Shown here in pieces: positions 1 through 8,194 of a stretch of DNA of 64,000 bases. The notes under the pieces are model-generated. The model saw only the letters and a list, made by a program, of their open reading frames with translations. It was not told the origin of the DNA and made no database searches. Numbering within the stretch: position 1 is the stretch's first letter; each line of letters starts with the position of its first letter. The position numbers were made by a program, and so were the translations under genes. This stretch comes from Microvirga sp. Mcv34. Its GTDB lineage: Bacteria; Pseudomonadota; Alphaproteobacteria; Rhizobiales; Beijerinckiaceae. The stretch spans positions 1-64,000 of the forward strand of contig NZ_JALJRK010000005.1 of assembly GCF_024519725.1 (NCBI RefSeq), given 5' to 3'.

Positions 1-942
1 GCTCGACCCGCCGGTATCGTCGATGGAGGCGATGCGTCCAGGCAGGACGTTGAGCGCGCTCAACCCCTCGGGGCGGCGGAGGGAGAGAATGATGTCGCGG
101 GCCCGCAGGCGCACGCGCAGGGTAGCGCCGATGAGGCGATCGACCCGTGGGACGGTCAGGGGACCGGCCTTGGCCTGAAGGATGGTCAGGCCGAAATCGT
201 CCTCATGTCGCAGGACTTGAGCCTCGACCAGGGCGCCGGCTTCCGCTGGACCGGCCTGCGCGAAGAGATCGGTGTGCCGCAGGATTTCCGAGGCTGGCCC
301 CGATGCCGTCACGCGGCCTTCGGACAGAACGACGATGGACGTGGCAAGCCGCGCGATCTCGGCCACCGAGTGACTGACGAGCACGATGGGCACTGCGCCC
401 TCGTCGCGCAGGCGCTCGATATAGGGATAGATCTCGGCCTTTCTCGCCTCGTCGAGCGACGCCAACGGCTCGTCCATGAGCAGCAGGTGCGGATCGGCCA
501 GGAGCGCCCGCCCGATAGCGACCCGCTGCTTCTCGCCGCCCGACAACGTGGACGGCCGCCGATCGAGCAGATGCCCGATGCCGAGGAGTTCGACCACGTG
601 ATCGAAACTCGCCGCCCGTTCCTGCCGGGGAGTGAACCAGCGCCCGAAAAGCAGGTTCTGGCGCACGTCCAGATGCGGGAAGAGACGTCCTTCCTGAAAG
701 ACGTAGCCGATCCGCCGCCGGTGCTTCGGCACGAAGAGGTTCTTCTCCGTATCGACCAGCACGCGATCCTGCACGACGATACGGCCGTGACGCGGCCGGA
801 TGAGACCGCCGATCGCGTTCACGATGGTCGTCTTGCCCGAACCGGACGGGCCGAACAGGGCCGTCAGACGGCCGCCGGATTGAAAGCGCGCCTGCAGAAT
901 GAACCCGCTCTGCTCATGCCGGATGTCGACCCCGAGGATCAT
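1..942 (-). CDS. modC: Molybdate ABC transporter ATP-binding protein ModC (3' end outside window)
   Basis: ATPase of the molybdate importer; it powers uptake through ModB. The frame starts at the ATG at 942 and runs off the window edge, so 314 codons are visible and the C-terminus is missing (the family is usually about 350-370 residues). Visible are Walker A GPSGSGKTT (residues 31-39), the ABC signature LSGGEKQR, a Walker B ending LLLMDEP, and after the ATPase core the start of a TOBE/Mop-type regulatory domain, which in ModC proteins binds molybdate. The start overlaps the modB stop in an ATGA junction, which implies translational coupling. It is the last visible gene of msrP-msrQ-modA-modB-modC. 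Confidence 0.95.
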   Translation of the reverse strand, partial: MILGVDIRHEQSGFILQARFQSGGRLTALFGPSGSGKTTIVNAIGGLIRPRHGRIVVQDRVLVDTEKNLFVPKHRRRIGYVFQEGRLFPHLDVRQNLLFGRWFTPRQERAASFDHVVELLGIGHLLDRRPSTLSGGEKQRVAIGRALLADPHLLLMDEPLASLDEARKAEIYPYIERLRDEGAVPIVLVSHSVAEIARLATSIVVLSEGRVTASGPASEILRHTDLFAQAGPAEAGALVEAQVLRHEDDFGLTILQAKAGPLTVPRVDRLIGATLRVRLRARDIILSLRRPEGLSALNVLPGRIASIDDTGGSS

Positions 943-1637
943 CGCGCATGCACCCGCAGGCGCGCGCGGCGGGCGAGCCACTCCGACATCCAGAGCGCCG
1001 CGATGGAGATGACGACGGACACGAGCGTCAGGCGCATCGCGCCGCTCTCGCCTCCCGGCACCTGCGTATAGGCATAGATGGCGCTCGGGATGGTCTGCGT
1101 CTCGCCGGGGATGTTGGACACAAAGGTGATCGTCGCCCCGAACTCGCCCATCGCTTTCGCAAAGGACAGCACCATGCCGGCGATGACGCCGGGAAGGATC
1201 AGCGGAAGCGTCACGATCGCGAAGACCCACACGGGATGCGCACCCAAGGTGCCGGCCGCGTCCTCGAGCTTGCGATCAACCGATGCGATGGACAGGCGGA
1301 TGGCGCGCACCAGCAGCGGAAAGCCCATGATGGCGCAGGCGAGCGCGGCGCCCGTCCAGCGAAAGGACAGGACGATGCCGAACTGCTCGGCAAGAAACGC
1401 CCCGAAGGGTCCGCGCCGCCCGAAGCCGATGAGAAGAAACCAGCCGACCACCACTGGAGGCAGCACGAGGGGCAAGTGCACGATGACGTCGAGCGCCTGC
1501 CGCCCCCAGAAGCGGCCGCGCTCCAGAAGCAGCGCCACGGCGATGCCGGGGATGAGACTTGCCGTCATCGCCACGAAGGCGACCTTCAGGCTAAGGCGAA
1601 CCGCCGTCCATTCTTCCGGAGAAAGCCAATCGGTCAC
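939..1637 (-). CDS. modB: Molybdate ABC transporter permease ModB
   Basis: Inner-membrane channel subunit of the molybdate importer, 232 residues, about the family's usual length. Hydrophobic segments are spread along the chain, and the cytoplasmic coupling loop is seen as EDAAGTLGAHPVWVF followed by LPLILPG; the GEFGATI segment is typical of ModB. The start is a GTG at 1637 whose GTGA overlaps the modA stop; the stop overlaps the modC ATG. These two overlaps tie modA, modB and modC into one translationally coupled unit. Confidence 0.96.
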   Translation of the reverse strand: MTDWLSPEEWTAVRLSLKVAFVAMTASLIPGIAVALLLERGRFWGRQALDVIVHLPLVLPPVVVGWFLLIGFGRRGPFGAFLAEQFGIVLSFRWTGAALACAIMGFPLLVRAIRLSIASVDRKLEDAAGTLGAHPVWVFAIVTLPLILPGVIAGMVLSFAKAMGEFGATITFVSNIPGETQTIPSAIYAYTQVPGGESGAMRLTLVSVVISIAALWMSEWLARRARLRVHAR

Positions 1638-2449
1638 GAACCAGAGGTCGCCTTGCCGACATAGGTGAAGCCCTGCTTGTCGAAGAACGGTCTGGACTTG
1701 TCCGAGCGCAGGAACGCCAGGAACGCCGCCGCGTCAGGATTGGCCGAGTCCTTCGTGAGCGCGACCGGATAGACGATGGGCGGATGGCTTTCCGCCGGGA
1801 AGGTCGCGACGATGCTCACATTCGGATCGGACACGGCATCGGTCCTGTAGACGATGCCGAGCGGCGCCTCCCCGCGCGACACGAGCAGGAGAGCGGCGCG
1901 CACGTTGTCCGCCTGCGCCACCTTGTCCTTCAAGCCGGCCCAGACGCCGAGATGCTCGAGCGCAGCCTTGCCGTATTTGCCCGCCGGCACTGCCTCCACA
2001 TGACCCATGGCCAACCGATCGTTGCCGAGAATGGCCGCGAGATCGATCCCGGGCTGGAGCGCGACCTGCAGGGTCGAGCCCTTGGCCGCTACGAGAACCA
2101 GCGCATTGCCGAGCAGGCTGACGCGGCTCTCCGGCGTGATCAGCCCCTTCGAGGCCAGATAATCCATCCAGTCGAGATCGGCGGAGAAGAAGAGGTCCGC
2201 CGGGGCGCCCGCTTCGATCTGCTTGGCGAGCGCATTGCTGGCCGCATAGGAAATCGTGACCCGCTTGCCCGTCTCGCGCATCCAAGCGGCGCCGGCATCA
2301 TCGAGCGCATTCTTCAGGCTGGCCGCCGCGAAGACCACCACGTCCCTGGTCTGGGCCGAAGCCCCGCCGGCCAGGGTGAAGCCCGAGAGAAGCAGCCCGA
2401 AGAGAAGCGTCTTCGCGAAATGGCCGATCGAAGCTCGTGTCGAACGCAT
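1634..2449 (-). CDS. modA: Periplasmic molybdate-binding protein ModA
   Basis: Binds molybdate in the periplasm and hands it to ModB/ModC. 271 residues. An Arg-containing N-terminus and a hydrophobic core ending GGASAQ form a Sec signal peptide, probably cut after Ala-Ser-Ala; the mature protein starts near DVVVFAAASLKNAL, the ModA hallmark in which the early Ser residues contact the oxyanion. The frame is open up to 2491, but the ATG at 2449 has GGAG about seven bases upstream and gives a normal signal peptide, so I chose it. It lies 64 bp after msrQ in the same direction, so a molybdoenzyme repair system and molybdate uptake probably share a transcript. Confidence 0.95.
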   Translation of the reverse strand: MRSTRASIGHFAKTLLFGLLLSGFTLAGGASAQTRDVVVFAAASLKNALDDAGAAWMRETGKRVTISYAASNALAKQIEAGAPADLFFSADLDWMDYLASKGLITPESRVSLLGNALVLVAAKGSTLQVALQPGIDLAAILGNDRLAMGHVEAVPAGKYGKAALEHLGVWAGLKDKVAQADNVRAALLLVSRGEAPLGIVYRTDAVSDPNVSIVATFPAESHPPIVYPVALTKDSANPDAAAFLAFLRSDKSRPFFDKQGFTYVGKATSGS

Positions 2450-2513
2450 CCCTTGTCTCCCGCTTGGCATTGGCCTGCCCTGCTGCATCATCCTAGCGAA
2501 GCTGTCGAGGCCT

Positions 2514-3158
2514 TCAAGCGGGGCGCCTTCGTGGAGACGGCTTCTTCACCATCGGGCGGACCAGCCGGTAGCCGAGCAGCGCGGCCACGATGGCCGCGTA
2601 GACGAGCGGTTCGGGCGGCCAGGACTTCACCACGAGCAGGAAGTGCAGCGCCGCCCCGATGGCCGCGACATAGACCAGGCGGTGCAGCTTTGCCCAGGCC
2701 TGCCCGCCCATCCGCCGGATCGCGGCATTGTTGGAGGTCACCGCCAGGGGAATGAGGATGACGAAGGTCGCCATGCCGATGGTGATGTAGGGCCGCTTCA
2801 CGATATCGGCCACGATGGCCGCCATGTCGAGCCCCTGGTCGAGCACCAGATAGGTGGTGAGATGCAGCGCTGCATAATAGAACGCCAAAAGGCCCAGGGC
2901 CCGGCGGTAGCGCAGCAGATTGACGTTGAAAAGCTGGCGCAGCGGCGTGATCGCCAGGGTGGCGATCAGGAAGCGCAAGGCCCAGAGCCCCAGGGCCTGC
3001 TCCAGATAGCGCATCGGATCGGCGCCGAGCCGATCGTCGATGCCCGCATAGAACAGCCAGACGGCTGGGATGAAGCCGACGATATAGACGGCGATCTTCG
3101 GCACTTGAGGCAGGGCAAACCCTTTCTTCTCGCTCTGAACGGAAGCTCGTCCCACCAT
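2514..3158 (-). CDS. msrQ: Heme-binding membrane subunit MsrQ
   Basis: Haem b membrane protein that passes electrons from the quinone pool or flavin reductase to MsrP for repair of oxidised methionines in periplasmic proteins. 214 residues with about six hydrophobic segments (ferric-reductase-like fold). His residues sit inside the segments, as in FYYAALHLTTY and KLHRLVYVAAIGAALHFLL, as expected for haem ligands. The ATG at 3158 shares its A with the msrP stop (TGATG), so the two are coupled. Formerly called YedZ. Confidence 0.94.
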   Translation of the reverse strand: MVGRASVQSEKKGFALPQVPKIAVYIVGFIPAVWLFYAGIDDRLGADPMRYLEQALGLWALRFLIATLAITPLRQLFNVNLLRYRRALGLLAFYYAALHLTTYLVLDQGLDMAAIVADIVKRPYITIGMATFVILIPLAVTSNNAAIRRMGGQAWAKLHRLVYVAAIGAALHFLLVVKSWPPEPLVYAAIVAALLGYRLVRPMVKKPSPRRRPA

Positions 3159-4102
3159 CAGTAGAGCTTTCGCAGGTCCATGCCGGCATAGAGGCTCGCC
3201 ACCTGCTCGGCATAACCGTTGAACATCAGCGTCGGACGGCGTTTCGCGAACAAACCGCCCTCCCCGATACGCCGCTCCGTCGCCTGGCTCCAGCGGGGAT
3301 GGTCCACATTCGGGTTCACATTGGCATAGAAGCCGTATTCGCTCGGCGCCTGCTTGTTCCAGGAGGTCGGCGGCTGCTTCTCCACGAAGCTGATCCGGGT
3401 GATCGACTTGATACCCTTGAAGCCGTATTTCCACGGAACGACGAGGCGGATCGGCGCGCCGTTCTGGTTCGGCAAGGTCTCGCCGTAGAGCCCGACGGCC
3501 AGAAGGGTCAGGGGGTTCATGGCCTCGTCCAGGCGCAATCCCTCCACATAGGGCCATTCGAGCACCGGAAAGATCGAGTCGAGGCCAGGCATCTCGTCGG
3601 GCCGGAACGCGGTCTCGAAGGCGACGTATTTGGCGCTGCCCAGGGGCTCCACCCGCTTGACCAGGTCCGCCAGCGGGAACCCGACCCAGGGGATGACCAT
3701 GGACCAGCCTTCGACGCAGCGCATGCGGTAGATGCGCTCCTCCAGAGGCGAGGACTTGATGAGATCCTCAAGGGCGAATTCGGCAGGCTTGCCCACCATG
3801 CCGTCAACCTTGACCGTCCAGGGCGAGGTCTTGAGGCTACCGGCCTTGGCCGCCGGATCCTCCTTGCCGGTCCCGAACTCGTAATAGTTGTTGTAGCTCG
3901 TGACGTCCTCGCGGCTCGTCTTCTTCTCGTCCGTCGAGAAGGGGCTCTTGGCCGCCGACAGGGGGGCGGCCTCCAGGCCCTTGGGAAGGGAAGCGGCCAG
4001 GGCCAGCCCGGCCGCGCCGGCCATCCATTGGCGGCGGTTGAAATAGACCTCCCGGGGGGTGATCTCGGAGGGCAGGATATCGTCAGGGCGGCGGATCAGC
4101 AC
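3158..4102 (-). CDS. msrP: Periplasmic methionine sulfoxide reductase catalytic subunit MsrP
   Basis: Molybdopterin enzyme that reduces protein-bound methionine sulfoxide in the periplasm, fed by MsrQ. 314 residues from the GTG at 4102. Although the frame is open to 4141, this GTG has GAGG seven bases upstream and gives the family's usual opening MLIRRPDD...EITP. A twin-arginine signal is visible ([15 protein letters not shown]), fitting export of a folded cofactor protein. The Mo-ligand cysteine lies in [10 protein letters not shown]; further oxidoreductase-molybdopterin motifs are [13 protein letters not shown] and the C-terminal WSQATER. First gene of an apparent operon with msrQ and modABC, which would couple cofactor metal supply to enzyme production. 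Confidence 0.95.
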   Translation of the reverse strand: MLIRRPDDILPSEITPREVYFNRRQWMAGAAGLALAASLPKGLEAAPLSAAKSPFSTDEKKTSREDVTSYNNYYEFGTGKEDPAAKAGSLKTSPWTVKVDGMVGKPAEFALEDLIKSSPLEERIYRMRCVEGWSMVIPWVGFPLADLVKRVEPLGSAKYVAFETAFRPDEMPGLDSIFPVLEWPYVEGLRLDEAMNPLTLLAVGLYGETLPNQNGAPIRLVVPWKYGFKGIKSITRISFVEKQPPTSWNKQAPSEYGFYANVNPNVDHPRWSQATERRIGEGGLFAKRRPTLMFNGYAEQVASLYAGMDLRKLY

Positions 4103-4120
4103 GGCAGAACCTCGTTTGGA

Positions 4121-4137
4121 ACCCATTGTGAATGGGT
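4121..4137. promoter_or_regulatory. Perfect inverted repeat just upstream of msrP (candidate operator)
   Basis: ACCCATT-GTG-AATGGGT: two perfect 7-base arms around a 3-base centre, ending 19 bases before the chosen msrP start. It does not resemble a ModE box. No regulator gene lies beside it, so the binding protein is unknown. It could also be a 5'-UTR hairpin. Confidence 0.45.
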
Positions 4138-4187
4138 ACACCCGAGAACGCCAGAAGTGGTCTCACGTTTGCGTTACAGATTTTCGT

Positions 4188-4859
4188 TCAAGGCTTTATG
4201 GCCTGGACGAACCGACGGGTAATCTCGCGCGGGTTGGTGATCGCGGTCCCAACCACCACAGCGTGAGCCCCACGCCGGAAAGCCTCGGCGACGAGATCGG
4301 GCGTATCGAACCGCCCCTCCGCGACGACCGGCGCCGAAAGTTCCGCAACGAGAGCCGACAGAAGCTCCAGATCGGGGCCCGATCCCTTGCGGGCCGCCGT
4401 TTCCTCCGTGTAGCCGGCCAGCGTGGTCGCGACATAGGTCGCGCCTGCCGCCTGCGCGGCCCGCCCCTCCTCCAGGGTCGAGATGTCGGCGAAGACCTCC
4501 CGGCCCAGCTCCGTCCTGATGCGGCCGATCAGGCGCTCCACCGGATCGCCGTTGCGCGGGCGCGGCGTGGCGTCGATGCCGACGATGTCCGCGCCGGCTT
4601 TCGCGATCTGCTCCGCCTGCGCGAAGCCCGGGGTGATGTAGACCGGGAAGCTTTCGTCCCAGACCTTGGAGATCCCGATGATCGGGAGGCCCGTCACGGC
4701 ACGGATCGCCGCTACGTCGGCCTCGCCGTTGGCACGGATGCCCCGCGCGCCGCCCGCTTCCGCGGCCTGCGCCATGGCGGACATGTGGATGGAGCCGTGC
4801 AGCGGGTTGTCGGCCCGGGCCTGGCACGAGACCACGAGGGCGCCGTTCGGGATCAGCAT
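4188..4859 (-). CDS. nanE: Putative N-acetylmannosamine-6-phosphate 2-epimerase NanE
   Basis: TIM-barrel epimerase converting ManNAc-6-P to GlcNAc-6-P in the cytoplasm. 223 residues, normal length. Family features seen: RANGEADVAAI, the catalytic-lysine strand IIGISK, ADIVGIDATPRPR, and VAEGRFDTPD near the C-terminus followed by GTAITNP phosphate binding. The ATG at 4859 has GGAG upstream. It starts 10 bp after the MalG-type permease, so it is the last gene of the sugar ABC operon and suggests an amino-sugar or sialic-acid-derived substrate. Neither NanA lyase nor NanK kinase is nearby, so the full pathway is not established here. Confidence 0.88.
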   Translation of the reverse strand: MLIPNGALVVSCQARADNPLHGSIHMSAMAQAAEAGGARGIRANGEADVAAIRAVTGLPIIGISKVWDESFPVYITPGFAQAEQIAKAGADIVGIDATPRPRNGDPVERLIGRIRTELGREVFADISTLEEGRAAQAAGATYVATTLAGYTEETAARKGSGPDLELLSALVAELSAPVVAEGRFDTPDLVAEAFRRGAHAVVVGTAITNPREITRRFVQAIKP

Positions 4860-4869
4860 CTTTCGTCTC

Positions 4870-5724
4870 CTACTTCACGGCGCCCGCGGTCATGCCCTGG
4901 ATGAACTGGCGCGACAGGGCGATGTAGAGCAGCGTGATCGGCGCCGCCGCGATGGTGAGGCCGGCGAACAGCATGCCCCAATCGGTGGTGTATTCGCCCA
5001 TGAAGGTGGTCAGGCCCTGCGGCAGGGTCTTGCGGCTATCCGTCTGGATGAAGACCAGCGGGAAGAAGAAGTCGTTCCAGATCGGTACCGCATTCTGAAT
5101 GGCGGCGATCGCCATGGGCGGACGCGCCAGCGGCAGCATGACCGACCACATGATGCGGGGCTCGGAGGCGCCGTCCATGCGCGCCGCGTCCTCGAGTTCC
5201 GCCGGCAGGGTGCGCAGGAAGCCCGCCATGATGAACACGGTCGAAGGCAGGCCGATGGCCGTATAGGTGACGATGAGGCTCCAGCGGCTGTCGAGAAGGC
5301 CGAGGTCGCGCAGCAGGATGAAGAGCGGGATCACCGCGAGCTTCAAGGGCAGCATCAGTCCCGCCAGGAAGAACAGCAGGATGAAGGTGTTGGTGCGCGA
5401 CTCGTAGCGCGCCACCGCGTAGCCCGCCATGGTGCCCAGCACCAGGATCAGGATGATCGATGTGCCCGTGACGAGAAGCGAGTTGACGAAGTAGGTCGGC
5501 ATCGCGGTCTCGCCGAGCACCTTGGCGAAGTTGCCGACCTGCGTGAAATCGGGCAGCGCGAACGGATGCTCGAAGATCTCGCCCGTCGTCTTGAAGGCGG
5601 ACAGCACCATCACCACGACGGGATAGAGCATGATGAAGGAATTCGCGATCAGGATGACCTGGGCGAGCAGGACGAACGGAATGGCCTGGCGCGTGGCCGG
5701 CGTATCGGACGTGATGGCGGTCAA
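4870..5724 (-). CDS. Carbohydrate ABC transporter permease (MalG type)
   Basis: Second inner-membrane permease of a CUT1-type sugar importer, 284 residues with about six membrane segments. The EAA coupling loop is seen as ELEDAARMDGASEPRIMW followed by VMLPL. I chose the TTG at 5724: it overlaps the stop of the upstream permease, has GGGAG eight bases upstream, and gives a normal N-terminus; longer versions reading into the neighbouring gene are not credible. Substrate is unknown; the adjacent nanE points to an amino sugar. No ATP-binding gene accompanies the system in the window. Confidence 0.9.
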   Translation of the reverse strand: MTAITSDTPATRQAIPFVLLAQVILIANSFIMLYPVVVMVLSAFKTTGEIFEHPFALPDFTQVGNFAKVLGETAMPTYFVNSLLVTGTSIILILVLGTMAGYAVARYESRTNTFILLFFLAGLMLPLKLAVIPLFILLRDLGLLDSRWSLIVTYTAIGLPSTVFIMAGFLRTLPAELEDAARMDGASEPRIMWSVMLPLARPPMAIAAIQNAVPIWNDFFFPLVFIQTDSRKTLPQGLTTFMGEYTTDWGMLFAGLTIAAAPITLLYIALSRQFIQGMTAGAVK

Positions 5725-6653
5725 AACTGGATCTCCCGACGGCGCAGCCACAGGGTCAGCATGGACGCGAAGACGACGATGAAGAGGAAGAGGAGCGTGG
5801 CCAAGGCCGAGCCCAGGCCGAAATTCTGGATGCTGGCGCTCTGGTTGCCGAAGGCCGTGCGGTAGAAGACAAGGCCGAGCACGTCCGTAGAACCGAAGGG
5901 CGAGCCGTCGAGGCCGACCATCACGTAGGGAATCTCGAACCAGTTGAACGCGCCGATGAAGAGCAGCGTGAAGAGAATGGTGGTGCTCGGCGCCACCAGG
6001 GGCCACACAATATTCTTCAGAAGCTGCCACTCATTGGTGCCGTCGAGCCGCGCCGCCTCGATGATCTCCGTCGGGATGCGTTGCATGCCGGCGAGATAAA
6101 CGAGCGCCGGAAAGCCGACGAAGTGCCAGGCATTGGCGAGGATCAGCGCTCCCAGGGCCGTCGAGGAATCGCCGAGCCACGGCTTGGCCCATGAATCGAG
6201 TCCGAGAGAATAAAGCGCCTGATTGATGATGCCGAAATTCGGATTGAGAAAGAGCTTCCAGAGAAAGCCGACGATGATCGTCGACAGCACCACCGGCACG
6301 AAGACCGCAATGCGGTGGAAGCGGAAGCCGAAAGGCTCCTTGTAGAGAAGCCAGGCGAGAAGGAAGCCGCCGCCGTTCTGGATGATTATCAGGGCGATCA
6401 GCGCATAGACGTTATGCAGGAAGGCGTTCCACACCACCGGCGCCATGGTGACGCCGAACAGGACCTCCTTGAAATTCTTCAGACCGACGAACGGTCCGCG
6501 CGCCAGTCCCTGCCAGTCGTAGAAGGCATAAGCGAAGGCCGACAGGATCGGATAGACCACGAACAGCGACATGAAGACGATGGGCGGGACGACGAGAAAC
6601 GCCACCCATAACCGGTGCTTCAGCGTGCGGGGCTGTTGGCGCGAGGCGTGCAT
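5721..6653 (-). CDS. Sugar ABC transporter permease (MalF type)
   Basis: First permease of the sugar importer, 310 residues. Hydrophobic segments begin near residue 15; the EAA loop reads EIIEAARLDGTNEWQLLKNI, ending WPLV. AAGG precedes the ATG at 6653. It lies about 220 bp after the binding-protein gene, and that gap holds a palindromic repeat that may lower or stabilise downstream mRNA, which would suit higher expression of the binding protein. It overlaps the MalG-type gene at its 3' end. Confidence 0.92.
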   Translation of the reverse strand: MHASRQQPRTLKHRLWVAFLVVPPIVFMSLFVVYPILSAFAYAFYDWQGLARGPFVGLKNFKEVLFGVTMAPVVWNAFLHNVYALIALIIIQNGGGFLLAWLLYKEPFGFRFHRIAVFVPVVLSTIIVGFLWKLFLNPNFGIINQALYSLGLDSWAKPWLGDSSTALGALILANAWHFVGFPALVYLAGMQRIPTEIIEAARLDGTNEWQLLKNIVWPLVAPSTTILFTLLFIGAFNWFEIPYVMVGLDGSPFGSTDVLGLVFYRTAFGNQSASIQNFGLGSALATLLFLFIVVFASMLTLWLRRREIQF

Positions 6654-6692
6654 GATTGAAACCTTACGGGGTGAACGCCCGACAAAACACCG

Positions 6693-6802
6693 ACCTCATC
6701 CTGAGGAGCAGCGCAGCTGCGTCTCGAAGGAGGATCCAGAGAGCACTGGAGGCGCCCTGATCCTTCGAGACGGTCACTGACGTGACCTCCTCAGGATGAG
6801 GG
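6693..6802. repeat. Palindromic intergenic repeat (REP-like), about 110 bp
   Basis: Outer arms CCTCATCCTGAGGAG and CTCCTCAGGATGAGG and inner arms GTCTCGAAGGA and TCCTTCGAGAC face each other, so the whole unit can fold as a long branched hairpin. CCTCATCCTGAGGA repeats are common between genes in Hyphomicrobiales. It sits between the sugar-binding-protein gene and its permease genes, where such structures often act on mRNA stability. Confidence 0.75.
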
Positions 6803-6872
6803 CTCTCGTGGCCTTCTTCTGGAGCTTGAGCGGCAGCGAACTCATCCGTTCGCCGCCGCTTGTGTCAAACAC

Positions 6873-8120
6873 TTACTTCTGGAAGGGCTTGTAGTAAGTC
6901 GCGATGCCCTTGTTGATCTCGGCCGCGGCCTGCTCGGGAGTCTGCTGGCCGGCGAGCATCTTCTGCACGTTCGACTGCAGCAGCACCGAACCGCTCGGCT
7001 CCTGATAGCGGAAGCGTACGAGCATCAGGTACGACATGGCGTTCTCGGCAAGCTTCGCCACGTCCTGGGTGATCGGATCCTCGATCTTGATGCCCTTGAT
7101 CGGCGACAGGTTCTTGAGGGTGTTGGTGAAGGCCGTGCCGTATTCCGGCGTAGCGAGGAAGCGCACGAACTTGAGGGCCGCGTCCTTCTTCTCGGTCTTC
7201 GCGTTCACCGCGTAGCCGCCGTCGTAATAGGTGGCGATCAGCGCCTGATCGCCCGCCTTCAGGACAGGAGCCGGAAACACGCCGAGATCAAGCGTGGGGT
7301 TCTGGTTCTTGAAGTTCGCCACCTCGTAGGAACCGCCCGCAAACATGGCCGCGCGGCCCGCCACGAAGAGCTGCTGCGAGGACGGATAATCGACGCCGAT
7401 GAAGTTCGGCGCGAAGTACTGGCTGATGTCCTTCAGCTTGGCGAGCGCGCTGACGAAGCGCGGATCGGTGAAGTTCGCCTTGCCGGACACGATGTCGGCC
7501 TCGAACTCCTTGCCGAGCATGGACGAGAGCAGGCCGCCCACGATGGTCTCGTTCTGCCAGGCGGTCGCCGTGCCGTTGGAGAACGGATTGATGTTCTTGG
7601 CCTTCAGGGCCTGAGCCAGGGCCATCATCTCGTCCCAGGTCTTCGGCGGGTTCAGGCCGTTATCCTTGAAGATCTTCTTGTTGTAGACGACGAGCTGCGC
7701 CTGCATGGCGAAGGGAACCGCATAGACCTTGCCGTCCGAGCGCAGGGTCTCGGCCGCGAGCGCCGCTTCCGGGAAGTTCGCCAGTTCCGGCACGTTCTGC
7801 TTGTCGAGGGCAAGCAGGTAGCCGGGGGTCGCGATGGTCTCCAGGTTGCCATAGGCGCGCACCTGGATCACGTCCGGGCCGCGACCGGCGGCGAGCGCCG
7901 TGGACAGGATGGTCTGGTAGTTCTCCGGCGCGTAGGTCTCGAACTTCACCGTGATGCCCGGCTCCGCGGCCTGGAACTTCTTGATGATGTCTTGGTAGAA
8001 CGCCTTGTCTTCCTGGCGCCAACTCCAGAAGGTCAGCTCGGTCTGGGCCATGGCGGCCGTGCCTGAGAGCATGAAGCCCGCAGCGGCGGCGCCCATCAGA
8101 ATGCGTCGGGTCAGTTTCAT
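6873..8120 (-). CDS. Extracellular sugar-binding protein of ABC transporter (SBP family 1)
   Basis: Periplasmic binding lipo- or soluble protein for the adjacent permeases, 415 residues. The signal peptide (MKLTRRILMGAAAAGFMLS... ending AMAQ) is followed by TELTFWSWRQEDKAFYQ, typical of CUT1 solute-binding proteins; later motifs include ALAAGRGPDVIQ, YAVPFAMQAQLVVYNKKIF and the AMFAGGSYEV hinge region. The frame opens at 8198, but the ATG at 8120 has GAGG upstream and gives a proper signal peptide. It follows the PP2C gene by 74 bp. Ligand not predictable; an amino sugar is a guess from nanE. Confidence 0.92.
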   Translation of the reverse strand: MKLTRRILMGAAAAGFMLSGTAAMAQTELTFWSWRQEDKAFYQDIIKKFQAAEPGITVKFETYAPENYQTILSTALAAGRGPDVIQVRAYGNLETIATPGYLLALDKQNVPELANFPEAALAAETLRSDGKVYAVPFAMQAQLVVYNKKIFKDNGLNPPKTWDEMMALAQALKAKNINPFSNGTATAWQNETIVGGLLSSMLGKEFEADIVSGKANFTDPRFVSALAKLKDISQYFAPNFIGVDYPSSQQLFVAGRAAMFAGGSYEVANFKNQNPTLDLGVFPAPVLKAGDQALIATYYDGGYAVNAKTEKKDAALKFVRFLATPEYGTAFTNTLKNLSPIKGIKIEDPITQDVAKLAENAMSYLMLVRFRYQEPSGSVLLQSNVQKMLAGQQTPEQAAAEINKGIATYYKPFQK

Positions 8121-8194
8121 TGTCGGTTCCCTCATCGTTGAAGTCCTTGTCCTCCCACCGCCGGCCCGGTCCTCGACCAAGCCGGACGGAATTT

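Noticed and set aside
4188-8120. Complete sialic-acid catabolic locus
   Set aside because: Only NanE is present; lyase, kinase and deacetylase genes are missing from the window, so the substrate stays open.
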